Below are positions 48,950 through 57,568 of a stretch of DNA of 64,000 nucleotides, piece by piece (the stretch's first letter is position 1; every line of letters starts with the position of its first letter). This stretch comes from Rickettsia typhi (lineage in GTDB: Bacteria; Pseudomonadota; Alphaproteobacteria; Rickettsiales; Deianiraeaceae), in assembly GCA_945861725.1 (NCBI GenBank), contig CAMAVJ010000006.1, forward strand, positions 1-64,000, read 5' to 3'. The notes below the pieces were generated by a model. It was given only the letters and a program-made list of their open reading frames with translations. It did not search any database and was not told the DNA's origin. The translations under genes and the position numbers were made by a program.

Positions 48950-49289
48950 AGAACCTATGGTATTAGTTGAATGAATTCCTGATTGCATATTTTAAAAAGC
49001 AAGAAAAAATTTGAGAGTATTGTAAAATAAATAGAGACAAGAAAGTAAAGCTACATTAATGGAACTTAATCCCTAAATAATTGAACACTCTAAAGCTAAA
49101 TCAAAACGCACAAATCACCAAGAACCACCACTTTAACTCAACTTCATTTATCCAGTAAAAGAGAGCTTCACCTTATTTTAGAATTTTGAGATTGGAAAGA
49201 GAGTTGTCAAGTGCATAATATGGGAGCTAAAGCCGTAGTTTGCGTGGATGTTTATCGATTGGAAATTGTAGGGATATGCTTGGGAATGC

Positions 49290-49377
49290 TGGCGGGAAGG
49301 GTGGGATTCGAACCCACGGTAGGTTGCCCTACGCTGGTTTTCAAGACCAGTGCTTTAGACCACTCAGCCACCTGCCC
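49290..49377 (-). tRNA. tRNA-Ser(UGA)
   Basis: Type II tRNA with long variable arm, anticodon loop CTTGAAA, encoded CCA; acceptor GGGCAGG/CCTTCCC with one C-U mismatch. Confidence 0.95.
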
Positions 49378-49488
49378 GTTTCGGATTTTGAAAACAAATT
49401 AATTTTAATTGTCAAGAAATTATTTTTCACAAAGTCTTGATTTTTAAATTGCCCGTTTTATTACTTATCCATAAGTATGCAATGCATC

Positions 49489-49896
49489 ATGAAAACAAGA
49501 CCTTTGTCCCCACATCTGTCAATATACAAAAAGCAAATAACATCCGGAACATCAATTATTGGAAGACTTTGCGGTATTTATGTCTACTTTTTTATTATTG
49601 CCTTTTTATGGGCAATGATCATCTCAATCTATAAATACAACAATCCATCAATTCCATTTTACATAATTATTATGGCACTCAAAGCCTCAACGCCAATAAT
49701 TTCATTTCTTTCGTACATCATTCTGTTTACAACAATTTTCGCACTTATTTTCTTCAGCGGCACTATGATTAGACACATTTTATGGGATCACAACCTTGCC
49801 CTCGATCTTAAAACTGCATCAATTATTGGATACATCATTACAGCACTTGCATGTTTTGTTCCAATTGTTGTTGTAAGTATTATCTCTCTTATGTAA
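49489..49896 (+). CDS. sdhC: Succinate dehydrogenase cytochrome b556 subunit
   Basis: MKTRPLSPHLSIYKKQITSGTSIIGRLCGI and MIRHILWDHNLALDL. Confidence 0.88.
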   Translation: MKTRPLSPHLSIYKKQITSGTSIIGRLCGIYVYFFIIAFLWAMIISIYKYNNPSIPFYIIIMALKASTPIISFLSYIILFTTIFALIFFSGTMIRHILWDHNLALDLKTASIIGYIITALACFVPIVVVSIISLM

Positions 49897-49897
49897 T

Positions 49898-51949
49898 ATG
49901 CCAGATTCTGGTAAATCGTCCAGTAATACTGCTGGAAAAAAAGTTTTACAGAATCAAGTTAAAAAAAGTCAAGATTTCTCCCAAATAACACCAATTTCTA
50001 CCGCTCCTACGCGTTATGAGATCATTAATTTAGTGCATAAAATCGCACAAATTAAAGAGGATATTCCAAACATTCTCAAAGTTATTCCAATTAAAAATTC
50101 CAACACACTAAGAATATCAAGAGCAACTCCGTACACAATCACAGCCCTTCTCGTAGAAAGCAATGGGGATATTACAAATAACCAAATCATATTGACATTT
50201 TTTGCTGGAAATCAATCGTGGTGGAATAAAATATTCCTTCTAAATAATGTGATAACAATTTCAGGGAGACCAAAGTTCTTTAATGACAAAATCACAATCA
50301 TTCACCCATCAAAACTTGGAGACGCTTCCATTTTTGCAAAAAAAGCCTTGGATGGCTCTCAAATCGCAATCATTCCTCACTACAAAAAATCAATTGACGA
50401 CCTCAAAATTCAGGAATATATTTTAAATTTTCTCCAAAGCAACCCATACTGTGAAAATTTTTCACAACAAATTAATACACAACTTGGAACGAAATTCAGT
50501 TTAAATTCCGCATTAACACAAATTCACAAACCAAGTTCGTTAGAATCTTTAGAAATGGCAAAACATTTTTTAGCTTCATTTGAATATATTTCCTACAAAC
50601 ACACAATACAAAAAATCAATCAACATCAAGCAAATGCACTTCATTTCAAACAAAATTTTATTCCAGAACTTCTCAAAAATATAAAATTCCAACTAACTCA
50701 AGGGCAAAAAGAAGCAATTTCAGAAATTTCTAAATTCCAACAATCTAAAAAAGGTAAATTATTTTTACTTCAGGGAGATGTCGGTTGCGGAAAAACAATT
50801 GTCGCGATTTCTTGTACAATAAATGTTGTACAATCCGGCTTTCAAGTAGTAGTTTTAGCACCAACACAAATTCTTGCAACACAACTATTCCACAGCTTTA
50901 ACGAAGCACTTTCAGGTTTTGAAATCAAGTGTAGCCTTTTAATTAGTAAAGAAAAAGCAAAAGAAAAAAGAGAAAAACTCGCAGATATTCGATCCGGCAA
51001 AATTCACGTTGTAATAGGAACCCACGCAGTATTTTCACAAACAGTTGAATTTTCCAACCTTGGCTTTGTTATTATTGACGAACAACACAAATTTGGAGTG
51101 CGTCAACGATTGGAGTTAATGAAGAAATCTGAAAATGCAAAATGTTTAACAATGACAGCAACCCCAATTCCACGCACACTTTCAATGTCAATGTATTCCG
51201 GCGTTGAATTCTTTGCAATAACTGAAAAACCGCAGAATCGCCTGCCAATAATCACAACTCTTCTTTCAAATTCAAAAGCTGGCGAACTAATTACTTCAAC
51301 AAAGAAAAAATTTGGGCAAGATCTAAAAATGTACTGGGTTTGCCCTTTGATAGAATCCGAAAGTCAGATAAAATCCAACATTAAAGAACGGGAAATTTTC
51401 CTAAAAAAATATTTTAAAGACGAAGAAATTCTAATGGTTCACGGACAAATGAAAGAAGAGGCAATTAATGCCGCAATTTTTGAATTTAAGGAAAACCCAA
51501 CAGTAAAAGTCCTTCTTGCAACAACAATTATTGAAGTTGGAATTGATATTCCGAAAGCAAACATTATTATAATAGAATCCGCTGAAACATTTGGACTTGC
51601 CTCTCTTCACCAACTACGCGGAAGAGTTGGACGATCCTCCGAGCAAGGTTATTGTATTTTGCTTTTTGGTAGTGAAGTTTCGGAAAAAGCAAAAGAACGC
51701 CTTAAGGCGATGAAAGATTCAAATGACGGATTTTATATTGCTCAAGTTGATAGGAAAATAAGAGGATCGGGAAATATTTTAGGCGATGCTCAATCCGGTG
51801 CAATGAAATTCATATTTTTTGATGAAGAATTGCATCAGGAATACCTTTTGCAATTTGAAGGATTATTCCTTTCATTCAACAACTCCGAAAGGGACGTAAT
51901 ATCTCAATTATTTCACGCCTCTGTGAATATTGAGTATTCCGAACAATAG
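49898..51949 (+). CDS. recG: ATP-dependent DNA helicase RecG
   Basis: LLQGDVGCGKTIVAI, IIDEQHKFGVRQR, MTATPIPRTLSMSMY, HQLRGRVGRSSEQGYCILLF. Confidence 0.95.
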   Translation: MPDSGKSSSNTAGKKVLQNQVKKSQDFSQITPISTAPTRYEIINLVHKIAQIKEDIPNILKVIPIKNSNTLRISRATPYTITALLVESNGDITNNQIILTFFAGNQSWWNKIFLLNNVITISGRPKFFNDKITIIHPSKLGDASIFAKKALDGSQIAIIPHYKKSIDDLKIQEYILNFLQSNPYCENFSQQINTQLGTKFSLNSALTQIHKPSSLESLEMAKHFLASFEYISYKHTIQKINQHQANALHFKQNFIPELLKNIKFQLTQGQKEAISEISKFQQSKKGKLFLLQGDVGCGKTIVAISCTINVVQSGFQVVVLAPTQILATQLFHSFNEALSGFEIKCSLLISKEKAKEKREKLADIRSGKIHVVIGTHAVFSQTVEFSNLGFVIIDEQHKFGVRQRLELMKKSENAKCLTMTATPIPRTLSMSMYSGVEFFAITEKPQNRLPIITTLLSNSKAGELITSTKKKFGQDLKMYWVCPLIESESQIKSNIKEREIFLKKYFKDEEILMVHGQMKEEAINAAIFEFKENPTVKVLLATTIIEVGIDIPKANIIIIESAETFGLASLHQLRGRVGRSSEQGYCILLFGSEVSEKAKERLKAMKDSNDGFYIAQVDRKIRGSGNILGDAQSGAMKFIFFDEELHQEYLLQFEGLFLSFNNSERDVISQLFHASVNIEYSEQ

Positions 51950-51964
51950 GAACGATTTCAAATC

Positions 51965-54451
51965 TTAATTTAAATCATTTTTGATCTCTAATCCTAATTT
52001 TTTTAACCTTTTTTGTACTGATTCCGATCGATTTTTCAACTGTTCTTCCGTGAAAATTCGCAGTTCTTCCAATTGCCTTTCGCCAACTTCCGAAGGTGCA
52101 TTCATTAGTAAATCCTGTGCTTTTCCGTTGAGCGGGAACGCAATAATATCCCGAATTGAATCCGTCCCTGCAAGAAGCATAACTATGCGGTCAATTCCCG
52201 GTGCAATTCCGCCGTGGGGTGGGGCACCGTATTGGAACGCATTAACCATTCCAGCAAATTTTTCACTTACAATTTCTTTTGTTTCTTCATCAGTTTTACC
52301 ATATCCCGCAATCTGAAAAGCTTTGAACATTAAATCCAGCTTGTGGTTTCGAATTGCACCTGAAGAAAGTTCAATCCCGTTGCAAACGATATCATACTGG
52401 TAGGCTTTGATTGTGAGGGGGTTGATGTAGAATTTCTTTTTAAATTTTTCAATGCTATGATTTCGTAATTTTCTTCTGACATCGCTATCCTTATCGTCAT
52501 CTCCAGCCCAAACGTGGAAGTCATTTGTTGTTATAAAGTGTTTCATTGTTTCCATGATATCAACGCTAAACATACTAAGATTCCAACATATATCTTTATC
52601 AGATGTGAAGGCAAAAATCTTATCAAAAGTCTCCTCCTGCGAAAGCAACAAAACATCCATTCCCCCCTGTGGCATTGAAAAAGGGTTGTGGGAAAATTCA
52701 ATTTTTGGAGTCCCATCAGCATTTTTCTCTGTCTCGCTTTCTTCAAAAAATGGGAAATCAACAATCCAACAAAATTCAAAGTGGTTTTCGTTGATTAATT
52801 TTAGGTCACGACCAATTTTCGTTCTCACAAGTCCCGCTAATTTTGCGGCAAAATTTGGCTTTCCGCAGGCAAAAAACACGGCATCACCATCTTTAAGATT
52901 TCCCGCAGTTTTAATTGTATCAACCAGTGCCGCGAACTCTTCTTCGTGAATGGCATCGCCGTTTTTCTCGATTTTATAAGCGTTACGAATTGGGCAGTTT
53001 TTCACCGTGCCTTCTTCGAATATCATATAGGCAAGACCAAATTCCCCACCGTTCAATTTTGCGAAATTTTGCATTTCGGTTTTGAAATACTCGGTTGATT
53101 TCCCGTGCGACGGAACTAGAATTGCACGAATAACATCGCCTTTTGCCTTTGTGGAGGCAAAAATTCCGAATTTTGAGCCTTCAAAAATATCGCTAGCATC
53201 AAAAATTTCGATAGGATTTCTCAAATCTGGCTTGTCGTTTCCGTATTTTAGCATTGAAACATCATATGGTATGCGTTTGAAAGGATATGGCGAAACGGTT
53301 TTTCCAAAATTCACGCCTTTAAACATAATTTCCAAAAGGCGGTTTTTGATGGTTTTCACGCTTTCTGCATCACGAGTTGTCACAATAAAGCCTGCATCCC
53401 AATTTGTTTGGGTTAGGGTATTCAGGGGAATTTCATCACGCATATTAATATTGGCATTAAAAACGTGCGAAATAACCTCGCTTGGAGTGCTTTTTATGCC
53501 GCTGATTCCCTCGTTGAATTTATGGTAAAATGCCTCAATATTTTTGGTGAGTTTCTTGAATGAATCGGAATTTTTATCCATTTTGTGAATTGCTTCAAGG
53601 TTAATCCAAACAGAGTGTGAGTTATCGTAGTTTGAACGAGTTGAAATAAAATCATCGTTTCCGGCAAACTTCACAAAGACATCATACATCACAGGTTCAA
53701 TTGCGGAAAATACATCTTCTTGCGTTGCAAACGACATTTCAATATCCAGTTGGTAAAATTCCCCGGGGGAACGGTCGGCACGGGCGTCTTCATCCCTGAA
53801 ACACGGAGCAATTTGGAAGTATTTTTCAAAGCCTGACATCATCAAAAGTTGTTTAAACTGTTGCGGTGCTTGTGGTAGGGCATAGAATTTATTTGGATGA
53901 ATACGAGACGGAACGAGGAAGTCTCTTGCTCCTTCAGGAGACGATGCCGTTAGAATTGGAGTTTGAAATTCGGTAAAGCCTTCAAGTTCCATGCGTTTTC
54001 GAATGTAGGATATCACGGACGAGCGAAGCAAAATGTTATTACGCATTTTTTCGGTGCGAAGGTCAAGAAAGCGATATTTCAGGCGAATGTCTTCGGAAAT
54101 TTCGTCGTCACAATTCACTTGAAATGGAATTTGTACCGATTCATTTTCAATAACAACACTTGATGCAACAATTTCAACACGACCGGACTTCAACCCCAAA
54201 TTAACCGCATTTTCAGGACGATTACGCACAGTTCCCGTAATTTTCAAAACAGATTCAAGCTTAATTTTGGAAACTTCCTCAATCATTTTTGTTTCTTCAA
54301 TAACAACTTGAACTTTTTCGCCAAAGGCACGAATATCAAGGAAAAGAACCCCGCCGTGGTCGCGTTTATTATGCAACCAGCCCGCAATTTGAACCGTTGT
54401 GCCAAGTAATGCTTCCGATATTTCCGAAATTTTGTGCGTGTAATGTTTCAT
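51965..54451 (-). CDS. aspS: Aspartyl-tRNA synthetase, 828 aa with two extra segments
   Basis: PQAPQQFKQLLMMSGFEKYFQIAPCFRDEDARADRSPGEFYQLDIEMSF, KYGNDKPDLRNPI, SSGAIRNH, GIAPGIDRIVMLLAG. Confidence 0.95.
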   Translation of the reverse strand: MKHYTHKISEISEALLGTTVQIAGWLHNKRDHGGVLFLDIRAFGEKVQVVIEETKMIEEVSKIKLESVLKITGTVRNRPENAVNLGLKSGRVEIVASSVVIENESVQIPFQVNCDDEISEDIRLKYRFLDLRTEKMRNNILLRSSVISYIRKRMELEGFTEFQTPILTASSPEGARDFLVPSRIHPNKFYALPQAPQQFKQLLMMSGFEKYFQIAPCFRDEDARADRSPGEFYQLDIEMSFATQEDVFSAIEPVMYDVFVKFAGNDDFISTRSNYDNSHSVWINLEAIHKMDKNSDSFKKLTKNIEAFYHKFNEGISGIKSTPSEVISHVFNANINMRDEIPLNTLTQTNWDAGFIVTTRDAESVKTIKNRLLEIMFKGVNFGKTVSPYPFKRIPYDVSMLKYGNDKPDLRNPIEIFDASDIFEGSKFGIFASTKAKGDVIRAILVPSHGKSTEYFKTEMQNFAKLNGGEFGLAYMIFEEGTVKNCPIRNAYKIEKNGDAIHEEEFAALVDTIKTAGNLKDGDAVFFACGKPNFAAKLAGLVRTKIGRDLKLINENHFEFCWIVDFPFFEESETEKNADGTPKIEFSHNPFSMPQGGMDVLLLSQEETFDKIFAFTSDKDICWNLSMFSVDIMETMKHFITTNDFHVWAGDDDKDSDVRRKLRNHSIEKFKKKFYINPLTIKAYQYDIVCNGIELSSGAIRNHKLDLMFKAFQIAGYGKTDEETKEIVSEKFAGMVNAFQYGAPPHGGIAPGIDRIVMLLAGTDSIRDIIAFPLNGKAQDLLMNAPSEVGERQLEELRIFTEEQLKNRSESVQKRLKKLGLEIKNDLN

Positions 54452-54574
54452 TTGGAATGAATTTAAAAGAATTTGAACATTTCAAACATTTTAAAAAAAA
54501 AAATCAAGTTTTTTTAAAAACCATTGATATTTTGGTAAGAATGTGATAATTGTGATATTGTTTTGATATTTTTT

Positions 54575-54868
54575 ATGCAAAGGAAATCCAATAAAGTTGC
54601 CCCTGATAGCATCAACAATCAAGATCTCAATCTGTTGAAGGAAATTGAGAAACAAGATCCATATCATGCTCGGATGAAAGAGATACTTCGTGAGAAGAAT
54701 TTGCAGTATAGTGATGATGAATATATTGCTATGGATGCTATGTCGCCGCGAACATATTTCGAATATGCAGAGCATCGTGAGCAGAAAAGAATAAGTGTCA
54801 AGAATAAATACGATCAAGTAAAAAAGAAGGATAAGAATGTTAGCGAGGGTTGTTGTTTAATGTTTTAA
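54575..54868 (+). CDS. Small charged protein with C-terminal CaaX-like box (...KKKDKNVSEGCCLMF)
   Basis: Open frame; start set at MQRKSNKV (track start 54563). Ends GGT TGT TGT TTA ATG TTT TAA. Confidence 0.65.
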   Translation: MQRKSNKVAPDSINNQDLNLLKEIEKQDPYHARMKEILREKNLQYSDDEYIAMDAMSPRTYFEYAEHREQKRISVKNKYDQVKKKDKNVSEGCCLMF

Positions 54869-54927
54869 AAATTATTTCACAGCAAAACACTTTTTTGTCA
54901 CTTTTTTTGTGTTTATGCAAGAATTTC

Positions 54928-54956
54928 TTGACTGTTTATTTATCTTTTATTATAAT
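54928..54956 (+). promoter_or_regulatory. Sigma70-like promoter upstream of infB
   Basis: TTGACT-N17-TATAAT, -10 box embedded in an 18-bp perfect palindrome. Confidence 0.7.
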
Positions 54957-54988
54957 ATATATTATAACAAATAATTGTACAATCTTTA

Positions 54989-57568
54989 ATGCCTAAAGAC
55001 CCATCAGAAACAACAAAAATTACTCTAGGAACCACAATAGGTTCAAGCTCATCTGCAAAAATTTCCCTTGGTAGTATCGGTGCTGGCATCGGTATGAACA
55101 AAGAAGATATCCTTAAAAAGTTCATCAAAAACACCTCTAGTGGTAGCCAAGTTGTTCACAAAAATGCCGAACAATCGTTCGTTGAGGAAAAAAATACACA
55201 AGAAAAATTTGCCTCACCATACGACTCCCCATACAGTATGTCCAACAATGACATAATGAAACGGATGGAATCACGCACAAATACATCGTCACCTCAAGGC
55301 GAAGCAAATCCCACAATGAAATCAATAAACCTCATAGTCAAACCACCAATGGGAGGAGTATTTTCCAAAGGAAAATCTGTAAAAATCAAACAGGAGTTGC
55401 ACATTACAATGCCAGCAAAGGTTGAAATTAAAACAAAAAAAATCGAGAAAGAAGAACACGAAGATATTGCACACGACTTTTTACTTTTTGGAACAAAAAC
55501 CGGAAGTGACGCACCATTGATTGCAATTAATCCAGATGATGACGATGCTGCAAAGGAAGATAATCGTGATAAATCCGTCATCGAAAAACACCTAAGGCAT
55601 TACAAATACCTCGAATTCGATAAAGAATCAGAAATTGACAGCCTTCGTTCGGGTGAAATTTTACGAGAATTCCTCTCAAAGCAGCGTCAAGTCGAAGAAG
55701 AAACTGAAATTGAAATTATTTCAACATTCGTTTCCGAAGAAAGAAATCGCAAAAGAAAAAAAACAAGCTCATTTGGAGTAAGAAAAAAGCATACAAATAA
55801 TAGTGTGCAAGAACAAACAACCAAAACCATTGAAATACCACAGTTAATTTCAATGCAAGAACTTGCAAATCGCCTTTCTTTAAAAATCAATTTAGTAATT
55901 GAAAAAGCAAAATTCGTTGGTGAACATGCAAATGAAGATTCCATTCTTGATGGCGACATCGCAGAATTAATTGTTGAAGAATTCAGACACAAAGTATTGC
56001 GCGTAAAGGAAAAAACTCCAGAAGATATTCTTAACAGAAAAGCAATTAGCACAAATCTTCAAAAAACTCCACCAGTTGTTACAGTGATGGGACATGTCGA
56101 CCACGGCAAAACATCACTTCTTGACGCCCTTCGCCAAACAGATGTTGCACTCGGCGAAGCAGGTGGCATCACTCAACACATTGGTGCTTACCAAGTTACT
56201 CTTCCATCTGGTCAGAAAATCACATTTATCGATACGCCAGGGCATGAGGCCTTTACAGCAATGAGATCAAGAGGTGCAAACGCAACTGATATCGCAATTA
56301 TAGTTGTTGCCGCAGATGATTCAATCAACACACAAACAATTGAAGCAATCCACCACGCGAAAGATGCTCGTTGCCCAATAATCGTTGCCGTAAACAAAAT
56401 GGATTTACCTTCCGCCAACTTGCAAAAAGTAAAAGAAGACTTACTCTCACACCATCTAGTTCCGGAAGATTTCGGTGGTGACATTGCCGTCATTCCAGTT
56501 TCCGCATTAAAAAGAACTGGATTAAAAGAACTTGAAGAAAGAATTATACTTCAAGCTGATATTATGGAACTAAAAGCTAACTATTCTGGTCACGGTGGTG
56601 GAATTGTACTTGAATCGCGTCTTGATAACAAAAAGGGTGTCGTTGCAACAGTGCTAATTAAACATGGAATTCTTAAAAATGGCGATGTTATGCTCGCCGG
56701 AACAACATACGGAAGAGTTAGAAAAATGGTCGATGATAAATCCCAAACATTAACCGAAGCACTTCCTTCAATGCCAGTTGAAATTTATGGATTTAATGAA
56801 GTACCAGGAGCAGGTGAGCGTTTTTTCGTTATGGAAAGTGAACGCCTTGCAAGGGAAGTTATCGCCCACAGAATTGAAAGAATGCAAGACGAAGCAGCTG
56901 AAAATCAAATATCAGCAGAAGATCCATTTGCCGCACTTCTTAGAAAAGAAAAAACAGAAGTTGGCGTTATTATACGCTCCGACACCCAAGGAACATTAGA
57001 TGCAATCCAATATTCCCTTGCAAAAATTGCACACGATGAAATCAAACTTCACATAATCCAAGCACTCGTTGGAAATGTCACAGAAGCAGACATATTACTT
57101 GCTAAAACAAAAGGAGCAACAATCTTCGCATTTAATGTTACAGTTGGATCTTCTGAAGAAAATCTTGCAAGAAAAGGTAATATTGTCATTCGCGAACACT
57201 CGATTATCTACAAAATTATCGATGAAATAAAAGCACTTTTATCCGATTCCCTCGCACCAGTTCAAATTGAAACAAAAGTTGGAACAGCATCAGTTCGTCA
57301 AGTATTTGATGTCTCAAAAGCTGGGAAAATTGCAGGTCTTCATGTTACAGATGGCGTCGTTAAAAGAAATGCTCTTGCAAAAGTTATTCGCAATGGGGAA
57401 GTTATCGCACAAGGTAATATTAGAACACTTAAACACTTTCAAGAGGATGTTAAAACAATTCAACAAGGTAAGGAGTGTGGTCTTCAAATGGAAAAATTTG
57501 AAGGATTCCTTGCTGGTGATATCATTGAAGTTTATGATGTAACATTTGAAAAAGGCAAAATTGATTAA
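54989..57568 (+). CDS. infB: Translation initiation factor IF-2
   Basis: VTVMGHVDHGKTSLLDALRQT, ITQHIGAYQV, IDTPGHEAFTAMRSRGA, NKMDLP. Confidence 0.97.
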   Translation: MPKDPSETTKITLGTTIGSSSSAKISLGSIGAGIGMNKEDILKKFIKNTSSGSQVVHKNAEQSFVEEKNTQEKFASPYDSPYSMSNNDIMKRMESRTNTSSPQGEANPTMKSINLIVKPPMGGVFSKGKSVKIKQELHITMPAKVEIKTKKIEKEEHEDIAHDFLLFGTKTGSDAPLIAINPDDDDAAKEDNRDKSVIEKHLRHYKYLEFDKESEIDSLRSGEILREFLSKQRQVEEETEIEIISTFVSEERNRKRKKTSSFGVRKKHTNNSVQEQTTKTIEIPQLISMQELANRLSLKINLVIEKAKFVGEHANEDSILDGDIAELIVEEFRHKVLRVKEKTPEDILNRKAISTNLQKTPPVVTVMGHVDHGKTSLLDALRQTDVALGEAGGITQHIGAYQVTLPSGQKITFIDTPGHEAFTAMRSRGANATDIAIIVVAADDSINTQTIEAIHHAKDARCPIIVAVNKMDLPSANLQKVKEDLLSHHLVPEDFGGDIAVIPVSALKRTGLKELEERIILQADIMELKANYSGHGGGIVLESRLDNKKGVVATVLIKHGILKNGDVMLAGTTYGRVRKMVDDKSQTLTEALPSMPVEIYGFNEVPGAGERFFVMESERLAREVIAHRIERMQDEAAENQISAEDPFAALLRKEKTEVGVIIRSDTQGTLDAIQYSLAKIAHDEIKLHIIQALVGNVTEADILLAKTKGATIFAFNVTVGSSEENLARKGNIVIREHSIIYKIIDEIKALLSDSLAPVQIETKVGTASVRQVFDVSKAGKIAGLHVTDGVVKRNALAKVIRNGEVIAQGNIRTLKHFQEDVKTIQQGKECGLQMEKFEGFLAGDIIEVYDVTFEKGKID

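Noticed and set aside
49211-49440. ORFs 49211..49402 and 49240..49440 (GRVGFEPTVGCPTLVFKTSALDHSATCPF and shifted version)
   Set aside because: Antisense translation of tRNA-Ser, not a protein.
53082-53528. 148-aa plus-strand ORF antisense to aspS
   Set aside because: Antisense to conserved AspRS motifs; treated as chance ORF.
54491-54525. TTTTAAAAAAA...TTTTTTTAAAA inverted repeat near the aspS start
   Set aside because: Pure A/T tracts; complementarity expected by composition in this AT-rich genome.
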